Assembly (NCBI GenBank): GCA_963580285.1
Contig: OY757011.1
Coordinates: 199,409,644 to 199,473,643, forward strand
Source of the DNA: Lucinisca nassula
Taxonomy: Eukaryota > Mollusca > Bivalvia > Lucinida > Lucinidae
Direction of reading: 5' to 3'
Length of the DNA stretch: 64,000 nt
Shown here: positions 56,466 to 64,000 of the stretch, in pieces
How the letters are laid out: every line of letters begins with the position of its first letter
Position numbering within the stretch: the stretch's first letter is position 1
Program-made: the position numbers and the translations under genes
Notes under the pieces: generated by a model
The model's database searches: none
What the model was told of the DNA's origin: nothing
Seen by the model: the letters and a program-made list of their open reading frames with translations, nothing else

Positions 56466-57853
56466 CAAGAGGCCCATGGGCCACTATGCTCACCAGAGCT
56501 CAGGTGGGCAATGCCCAATGGCAGCCATGTATTTTAATATGATATCATTTTAATCTACCAAACGAACCCCAATGTCCAAATGAGCACCAATGTGGACTCA
56601 GTATCTGAAACATTAGGCCTTTTATGAAGTAGAGGGGTGGGGCATGGATCCAATGGAGCCCTGGTTGGTATCACTAAATGCGTCTTATCATAAGGAACAC
56701 GAATATATATGGTTTAGCAATGGGATCTGTAAGGCTTCTTAAGTGGAGGAAGGGTTGGGGCTTGCCCTGTTGATCCCAGGAAAGCCCAAGATTGTTGTCC
56801 CTAAATGTGTCTCATCATATGGACCAAGTATATATATGGTTTAAGGGTGGGAATCTGAACGGTTTCTGAGATTTGAGGCCCTTTTATGAAGTGGAAAGGA
56901 TAGGAATGGCCCCTGCGAACCCTACTACAGTAGGTGTGCTAATAATAAGGAACAAGAATATATATGATTATGGGGTGGGTATTTGAATGGTTTCTGAAAT
57001 ATAAAGCCTTTTATGAAGTGGAAGGGCGGGGCACATTGCCTCAGGACAAAGAGACCCCCAGGTTGGTGTGATTGAACGAGTCTTATCATAAGGAACAAGT
57101 ATATGGTTTAGGGGTTGGGATCTGAACTATTTCTGAGATATATGGCGTTTAATGATGTAAAGCGATGGGGCATGGCCTGGGCATGCCCCGGGGACTCCCA
57201 AGCTGGTGTCACTGAATGCGTCTTATCATAAGGAAGATAAATATATATATGGTTTAGGGTGGGGCTAAGAACAGTTTCTGAGATATAAGGCCTTTTGTGA
57301 AGTATAGGGGTGGGGCAAGGCCCCGGGAGACACCCAGGTTGGTGTCAACGACTGTGTCTTATCATAAGGAACAAGAATATATATGGTTTAGGGGTAGCCA
57401 TCTGTAGGGTTTCCGAGATCTTGAGAGAGATTATGAAATGGAGGGGGTGGGGCATGGCCCTTGCACATCCCTGTGGACCCCCAAGTTGGTGTTACTGAAT
57501 GTGTCTTATCATAATGAACAAGAATACATATGGTTTAGGGGTTAGGATCTAAATAGTTTCTGAGATATATGGCCTTTTGTGAAGTGAAGGGGTGGGACAA
57601 GGCCCCTGCGCATCCCTGAGGACCCCCAAGTTAGTGTCAATGAATGTGTCTTATCATAAGAATCAAGAATATATATGGTTAAGGGGCGGGGATCTGTAAG
57701 GTTTCCGAGATATCGGACCTTTTATGAAATGGAGGGGGTGGGGCATGGCCCTGGTGCATCCCGGGGACTCCCAGGTTCATGTCACTGAATGGGTCTTATC
57801 ATAAGGAACAAGAATATATATGGTTTAGGGGTGGGGATCTGAATGGTTTCTGA

Positions 57854-58122
57854 GAATTCAGAAATAAATTATTGGTTTAGACTCATATTCTAGACAGGTT
57901 TTTAATTATTTGGACCCCATTTTGATTTATATCAGTCTTTGAATCGAATGCCTATTCGAAATTCGCAAAATTACAGTATGTTTCCTCTGGCTTTCTTTGC
58001 CGAATCATTACAGGGTCACTGATGAGGCTTTATTAGCCGAAACTACGTAGTATGACCCATCTTCTTTCTTATGAATGTTTTCATTGCTCTTAAAGGAACT
58101 CATTTTTGATTTTTATTTCCAG
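57854..58122 (+). mobile_element. Hammerhead-bearing retroelement fragment
   Basis: ~270 bp of non-H-H sequence inserted into a tandem unit (gtttctgag | gatattgggcc). Hammerhead ribozymes of this layout are known from Penelope-like elements and from small non-autonomous animal retroelements; the flanking sequence differs from the 3' end of the Penelope-like remnant at 14999-15600, so it is a different family. Confidence 0.6.
58013..58058 (+). ncRNA. Hammerhead ribozyme motif, type I
   Basis: Stem I GGGTCA (58013-58018) pairs with TGACCC (58053-58058), 6 bp. Core CTGATGA 58019-58025. Stem II GGCT (58026-58029)/AGCC (58035-58038), loop TTATT. Core GAA 58039-58041. Stem III ACT (58042-58044)/AGT (58049-58051), loop ACGT. 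H17 is A (58052), so cleavage is expected between 58052 and 58053. Every invariant core residue is present; the very short stem III is characteristic of hammerheads in Penelope-like elements. Confidence 0.85.
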
Positions 58123-58233
58123 GATATTGGGCCTTTTATTAAGTAAATGGGGTGGGGCATGGCCTCAGCGCATCCCTGAGGACCCCCAGGTTGGTGTCAC
58201 TGAATGCGTCTTATCAATAGGAACAAGAATATA

Positions 58234-60691
58234 CAGTCGACGCTCGTTATCTCGACCCTCAAGGGACCGGATAAAAAAGTTTGAGTTATCCGTAGTACGA
58301 GATAACCAAAGCAGGGGCTGACAAATCCATTGCCCGGCCGCCCGGGACAAGTCCGAAATCGCGCCGGGCAGGTGCACTTTGATCTTTCGACGCCCGGTCG
58401 GGCAAGTGCTAAAAATCGTCTACAACTGTCAGTCTTTTGAGTCCTTAAATACTGTAAAACTAGACCCGTAAGTAAATCACAATAATATCCGCTTTGTCTG
58501 CAATTCAGAGACAATACCATCTATGTTTTTTTAACGGTTCAATTATGACACTATTGTTAATCCCTGTAATATAATTACCAATTAAACACGATTGCCCGGC
58601 GGTGCGTGTCTTTCATTTCTGGTGTAGTGTGTACCACCAGCGCTATCGATAAGCGTGACAAGGTGTGAAAATAATATTAAGTTATGTCTCCCTGCCATAA
58701 AATTTAATCCACAATCAATGTGAAAATGATTTAATAGCGCCTAAGACGATTTGCTACATCTTACGGTAGTAAAAACAGACTATTCAACTATCTCGTGAAT
58801 GGTTATGTTTTGGCGCCAAATAGCAGACGCTGGCGGGAAAAGTCGAAATTTTTAATGTTGGTAACCACGGATTGGTCACGCCTCTATCCACAACCGTTTA
58901 GCTAGCGAGGATATATTTTTTTACCGGTTCCAAACATTTTTTTAATGAAAGAGCTACGCCCCATTAAAATAAAACAATGACGTTAAACATGTGTAGGGTT
59001 GCTGGGGTCGGATGACGTCATTTACCGATCGCGTGCAGAAAAACGGGAGTGGTGGTTTATGGACGACGATTTGGATGGCGGAAATGATGATCGCATTGAA
59101 CTTGCTTGTAGGGCGGGTGTGAAAATTTGGGTTCGTTTTGGATCGAGGGGGTCCTCGTCTTGTGGCTCAAGCTGAATAAATTGCTTTCTTTTAATCGTTT
59201 ATCTTGCTGCCCAGACACTTCTGATCTTTTGAGTAGATCTATATCGGCTGCAGCTCTTGTTCATCATGCGTGTCAAGCTAAATGAGTTTATATAACTGTA
59301 TTTTAAATTGCTAATCGGTAAAGGTATTATGTCAATTAACTTGAAAAAGTACCGTTATTGACTGTGACAACAACAGTATTTTCTACCGTATTACCGCACA
59401 CAGGGAAATAAATAGAAGTGAATGCAATGATCAGGAATCGATACAATTAAACCTGAGCTCCCATCAGAGACACCAAAGAGAAAGAACCACAAACATGAAA
59501 TAACTAGATCCTAATGGAAAGTGGTTGTGCTTGAAACTTGACAGAAACCTTGGATTATATTTATAAATGTCGGTCGTCATCATCGTCACCATTGTCACCC
59601 CCTACCCCGCATCCAAAACCACTTTGAGTTCCAAAATCCTGGGCAAGTAGGATTTTGAGCTGGGCAAGTGCAAATATATTTTACTTGCCCGGTGGGCAAG
59701 TGGAAATTTTTTGTATTTGTCAGGCCCTGACCAAAGTGTGACGTCACATGCATGTCAGAGCCCATTATTTGCCGTGATATTCTTGGTATTCTTGGTTATT
59801 CTAGAGTAATAGCACTAACATGCACAGTCTATTGAGTTTTTAAAATTCGTTTATGAAAGTAATGCAGCGTGTCGAAGTATAGCGAATATAAAAGATTTCT
59901 CACATGTTTTGTTGTCTTTTAAATTCCAGCAAATTCGGGTATCCAAATAAGCTAAAAAAAGATATGTACTTAAATGGGATGGTTCCCCGCTTGTGAATGC
60001 AATGCTGAGCAGTATGTGCTATATGTCATACGGTAGTCCCTCGTATTGATTTAAACAGTTTAGGTCCTGTCGAGAAAGCTGGTCATGAGCCATCTTTTTA
60101 GGATCTACACTGTTTGTATGTGCATCGGGACAAGGGGCAATATCAATTTTGACACTAAGGATGAGTAGGTAAAACAACCGGTCATACCTAATTGTACATT
60201 AATACAAATCAGAGCCGCCTTTTATCACGGAAATCTTGGAAATCATTGAAACCAGAAGGTGTTAAGATCAAAGATTGAGCACCGCGTGTCAGTCTGTATT
60301 ACACGCACGTGATTTTCGTAATAGCGGTAAAGGTATTGTTTGTGCTAATTTTAACGCACCTGGACAATTTGGAAACTTAAAAACATTGTGAGTTTGTAAA
60401 GGTCTATTATATTATTTTCTTTAGCTAAAAGACCGGCGGCATCGTTTTTTTTTTTTCCTTCTTTACCTCATGAATTTCGGTTCGAGATACGCAGTAGTAA
60501 AAACAGTGAAAAATATATTAAGGATCTGAAAATGATGGGCGACATAGCCGAAGTGTCGACTTAAAAGTAGTTCGACACATGCGAAGTTGTAATACAATAA
60601 ATATATAGCGGAAATATTCGGGACTTAGATATCGGTTCAACATAAGTGATAGGGTCGAGATAGGCGAGGTCGAGATAACGAGAGTCAACTG
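58234..60691. mobile_element. pogo/Tigger-like element, 2.46 kb, non-autonomous
   Basis: TIRs cagtcgacgctcgttatctc (left) and complement cagttgactctcgttatctc (right), TA on both sides; removal restores an H-H unit (aagaatata|tagtttagggg). No transposase frame. Contains a second transposon (58312-59729). Confidence 0.8.
58312..59729. mobile_element. DNA transposon (family A1), 1.42 kb, nested
   Basis: TIRs caggggctgacaaat and complement cagggcctgacaaat, extended by gcccgg/gggcaagtg motifs at both ends. Flanked by accaaag (58305-58311 and 59730-59736), a 7 bp duplication; hAT- or P-like by end sequence, unresolved. Interior has a tgacgtca site (59013-59020) 40 bp before a 38-codon frame at 59059 (MDDDLDGGNDDRIELAC...). 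Its 58390-58870 part recurs inverted at ~63050-63490. Confidence 0.7.
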
Positions 60692-60860
60692 TATATAGTT
60701 TAGGGGTTGGAATCTGAATGGTTTCTGTGATATATGGCCTTTTATGAAGTAGAGGGGGTGGGGCATGGCCCCACCACAACCTGGGGGACCCTCAGGTTGG
60801 CATAAAAGCATATGGCTGAGAGAAGTTTACTCAAGAAACATTTCTATGAAAGTTTTGTCA

Positions 60861-62206
60861 AACTAGAAAAAGTGTCCATAGGACATGGATGCCCCCGCCA
60901 AATGCAAATGTACTTCAAATCAATCAAAAAATATATGCATCAAGGGCAGATAATCCAAAAACCAAAAATGCAAGAGTTGTCTTCCTTGTTCATAACACAT
61001 CGTCTCAGTGTGGTGAATGCACCTGTGAAGTTTCATGAATATATTCCATACGGTTTAGAAGTTATGGCCCGGACACGGTTTACTATATGGTATAAAGTCA
61101 AGGGCAGATAATTCAAAAACCAAAAATGCAAGAGTTGTCTTCCTTGTCCATGACACACGTCTAAGTGTGATGAATGCACCTGTGAAGTTTAATGAATATA
61201 TTCCATACGGTTTAGGAGTTATGGCCTGGACATGACTTACCATTTGTCTATATATGGATGTAAGTCAAGGGCAGATAATTCAAAAACTAAACGAGCAGGA
61301 GTTGTGCTCCTTGTTCAATACACATCGTCCAAGTATGATGGATGCACCTGTGAAGTTTCATGATTATATTCCATATGGTTTAGGAGTTATGGCGTGGACA
61401 CGGTTTACTATATGGTACTAAGTCAAGGGCAGATAATTCAAAAACCAAAAATGCAAGAGTTGTCTTCCTTGTTCATGACACATCGTCTCAGTGTGATAAA
61501 TGCACCTGTCAAGTTTCATGAATATATTCCGTACAGTTTAGGAGTTATGGCCCGGACACGGTTTACTATATGGTACTAAGTCAAGGGCAGATAATTCAAA
61601 AACCAAAAATGCAAGGTTGTTTTCCTTGTTCATGACACATCGACTCAGTGTGATGAATGCACCTGTGAAGTTTCATGAATATATTCCATACGGTTTAGGA
61701 GTGATGGCCCGGACACGATGTCGGGCGGCACGAAGGGACGAACGGACGCATGTCTCTACGAATGGATACTTAAGTGGCTAGGCGTCGGCATATTGACTAC
61801 TTAAGCGGCAAATTCTCTTAAGCGGCAAGCCACCTAAGAGCGAATTTTTGCCACTTAAGTACCAAAATAACGGTAGTGGTTTCATTGGGCGACAGGGCTT
61901 GAGATGTCATTTCATCTCAATGTCGGGTAAAAGTCCCACAAAATTGGAAGCAACGTCTCCAAAATGACCTTTACAGTGTTGACGGGGACGTTAAGCCTCA
62001 AATCAAACAAACAAAACCAAAATAACGGAATAAAGTCCATTTGGACTCACGAATATATACCTAAGTGTCAAACTGTCCAAATTTTTTGCCCCCTAAATGT
62101 CATTTCGTTGGTGCGAACGGATGCACGGACAAATGGATGCACGGACGGACAGGGGTAAAACTTAATACCCTTCCGCTATTCTTCAAATAGGCGGGGGGAT
62201 AAAATA
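60861..62206 (+). mobile_element. Helitron-like element (family H-F), interrupted
   Basis: 5' end ctagaaaaagtgtccatagg / acatggatgcccccgcc; five ~160 bp units (aagggcagataattcaaaaa, atgcaagagttgtcttcctt, gtgaagtttcatgaatatat); acgaacggacgcatg; after an interruption (61760-62100, with an S4 SINE piece) the 3' end reads cacggacggacaggggtaaa / tacccttccgctattcttca / aataggcggggggata. Confidence 0.68.
61873..62014 (+). mobile_element. SINE (family S4), 5'-truncated
   Basis: tggtttcattgggcgacagg ... cagtgttgacggggacgtta ... aatcaaacaaacaaaa: the 3' half of S4. Confidence 0.78.
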
Positions 62207-62318
62207 TCTGCAATGACTTGGCAGTAAATGCCATTTTTCAATTTTCCCAATTATAAGTCTATGGAAAATCTAAGTTGCCATAGCAACCAAACTAATGAGC
62301 TAATTTTCATAAAAAACA

Positions 62319-64000
62319 CTAGAATCGCGCAGTCGATGGCAAGCCATCGCATATCCCCACGCCTCCCCGCGGGCCCCACCCCCTGGGCCATCCCCTAGGG
62401 GTGTTTGACCCGAGGGGTAAAATTTTGCTTGTGATGTATTCTACTCATCATGCCATTCGATTTAATATGCTATACGACCATGTTCTGAAAACTTTGATTT
62501 TTTATCCCCAAGGTGCCCCACCCCTCCGAAAATGTTATGCACTCCCAAGACCAAAGTTTTATCAGTTCCCGAAGTTTCAACTTTCTATCTATAACGGTCT
62601 AGGAGGAGTTATCTGGTAACAGTAATGTATGGGGGTAAAGGGGTCAAAATCATTTTTTGACCTCTGATGACCTCAAAATTGACCCCAGGGGTCAAATTTT
62701 GGTTGTAATGTTTTCTACTCATCATGCCGTTCGCTTTGATATAATACATGACCATGTTCTGGAAATTTTGATTTTTGAACCCCGCGGGCCCCACCCCCTA
62801 GGCCCACCCATAGGGGTGTAATCAAAATTCCATAAGTGTCATGCACTCCCCAGACCAAAGATCTATCAGTTTCCAAAGTTTCAAGTTTCTATGTACAGTA
62901 TAGCTCCGTTATATCGCGTTCCGATATTTCGCGATGTCAAATCTATCGCGGTCGCGCCGTGGATCCCGTTTTTTTTCCCCTTAAAAATTCATAAATAAAA
63001 AAAAATAGAGTTTTAAGTTGTTAAAATTTATTTAAAACCAGGTTAAACCAGGGGCCAACAGCGTTTGACTTTTCCCGCCCAGTGTCTGCTATTTGGCGCC
63101 AAAACATTACCATTCACTAGATCGCAGAAAAGTCCGTTTTTATTGTGCAAACATCTACCGTTAGATGTAACTAATTGTCTGAGGAGCGATTAAATCATTG
63201 TCACATTGATTGTGGATTAAATTTTATGACAGGAGGATAAACGCCAATTAGAGACATAACTTGACCATATTTTCACACCTTATCGACACGCACCGCAGGG
63301 TGGCAATTATATGACAGGGATTAACAATAGTGTCATACTTGAACCGTAATAAATACACAGATGGTTTGTCTCTCGATTGACAGTGCAGCAATTATCGCGA
63401 TTTACTTACTGGTCTAGTTTTACCGTATTTAAGGACTCAAAAATACTGACAGTTGTAGACAATTTTTTTACACTTGCGCCCGGAATTAAAACACAATAAA
63501 ATAATAGTTTTGTTGTTGTATAGTTTTTCGGCAAGCCAAGGGAGACAACTAGAATTGCTTTAGCGCTTAGCGCTTATGGTAGTTGCGCCCCTTGGCCGTC
63601 AACGTGAGAGACAACCAGGGGAACCCGCAAATTCAAAATGGCGTCCTGTTTTGACATTTTAGCAATCACATGTTTTCAGACGCAGATTTGCAGCTGTTCT
63701 CGAATGTAAGTTAATTGGTAGACATAGTCCCCTTTGTTTGTTCTGTCACTGAGTAATTCTGAACCTACTTTAATGGTGAAACACGGCCGATAGCATTACT
63801 GACAGCCATTAGTGTGGAGTGATAACGGTCTCTCACCAAACTATCACCGCGACTTGTATTGGCATCTCGGCAAACTACTGCGACTTATATCGCGCTCCGA
63901 CCACATCGCGGTTTTCGGGCTATGGACCCCGACTACCGCGATATATTGGAGCTATACTTTATAACCGTCTAGGAGGAGTTATCCGGTAAAGGGGTCAAAA
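62319..64000 (-). mobile_element. Helitron (family H-A), inverted, runs off the window
   Basis: 3' terminus CTAG at 62319-62322 (minus strand), preceded by the hairpin cgatggc-aa-gccatcg; flanking base T in element orientation. The body repeats the ~290 bp unit of 743-1720 (ggcatgatgagtagaaaaca, gtgcatgacacttatgg). The pogo-like element at 62896-63959 is inserted. The 5' end lies beyond the window. Confidence 0.8.
62896..63959. mobile_element. pogo/Tigger-like element, 1.06 kb
   Basis: TIRs cagtatagctccgttatatc / gcg (left) and complement aagtatagctccaatatatc / gcg (right); TA on both sides; removal rejoins an H-A unit (tttctatg|tataaccgtctagg). Interior 63050-63490 is an inverted relative of the A1 transposon at 58390-58870. 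No transposase. Confidence 0.75.

Larger units (their letters stand above)
56466..60820 (+). mobile_element. Helitron-like element, ~150 bp tandem core (family H-H), twice interrupted
   Basis: 5' end caagaggcccatgggccact (hairpin ggcccatgggcc) and atgctcaccagagct; ~11 units of ~150 bp (aggaacaagaatatatatgg, tttaggggtggggatctgaa, gaagtggagggggtggggca, ggacccccaggttggtgtca). Interrupted at ~57854-58122 by a hammerhead-bearing fragment and at 58234-60691 by a pogo/Tigger-like element. The 3' end near 60820 is not clear. Confidence 0.75.

Noticed and set aside
54933..64000. Upstream DCTN4 exons
   Set aside because: Searched for a segment like GGWQEPENPHTQR and the cysteine-rich N terminus; none seen.

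Overview
This is AT-rich, intron-rich animal nuclear DNA with very dense repeats. The repeat types point to a bivalve mollusc: tRNA-derived SINEs, elements with ~150-166 bp tandem cores and ACGG-rich 3' ends like those known from bivalves, Penelope-like and DIRS-like remnants, and TTAA MITEs. No species can be named from the sequence alone.

The only host gene I can support is DCTN4 (dynactin p62) on the minus strand. Seven coding exons (54831-54932, 43859-43929, 42588-42700, 40458-40567, 35374-35447, 21718-21874, 6180-6280) have canonical AG/GT borders and join into one open frame of 728 nt (~243 codons) across all six junctions. The first ~143 codons and the last ~80 (by comparison with vertebrate p62) lie outside the window or were not found. 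Everything else is intron, 5' flank of the exon series or transposon.

Layout. 0-6 kb: SINEs, TTAA MITEs and a textbook Helitron (743-1720) sitting in a MITE. 7-20 kb: Helitron-like elements with tandem cores, and a Penelope-like reverse transcriptase remnant (9052-15600) broken by a SINE and by a three-level nest of Helitron-like elements. 20-27 kb: more copies of the same ~166 bp family, SINEs and MITEs. 28-35 kb: one 27 bp minisatellite array, partly organised as an 82 bp higher-order repeat and split by two Helitron-like insertions, the first carrying a 1.43 kb Mutator-like foldback element. 36-39.5 kb: a 3 kb TIR element. 44.2-53.8 kb: a Helitron-like element split by a 7.94 kb TA-flanked TIR element, which holds a second Mutator-like foldback element, minisatellites and a DIRS-like remnant (RT, tyrosine recombinase, SGNH-hydrolase-like domain). 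56.5-62 kb: a ~150 bp tandem-core element interrupted by a fragment carrying a complete hammerhead ribozyme motif and by a pogo/Tigger-like element. 62.3-64 kb: an inverted copy of the first Helitron.

The clearest new leads are the hammerhead motif at 58013-58058, the RT-YR-SGNH remnant, the related foldback pair with tandem-repeat TIRs, MITEs and SINEs lying 7-30 bp from DCTN4 splice sites, and a ~60 bp hairpin shared by several otherwise different MITE families.
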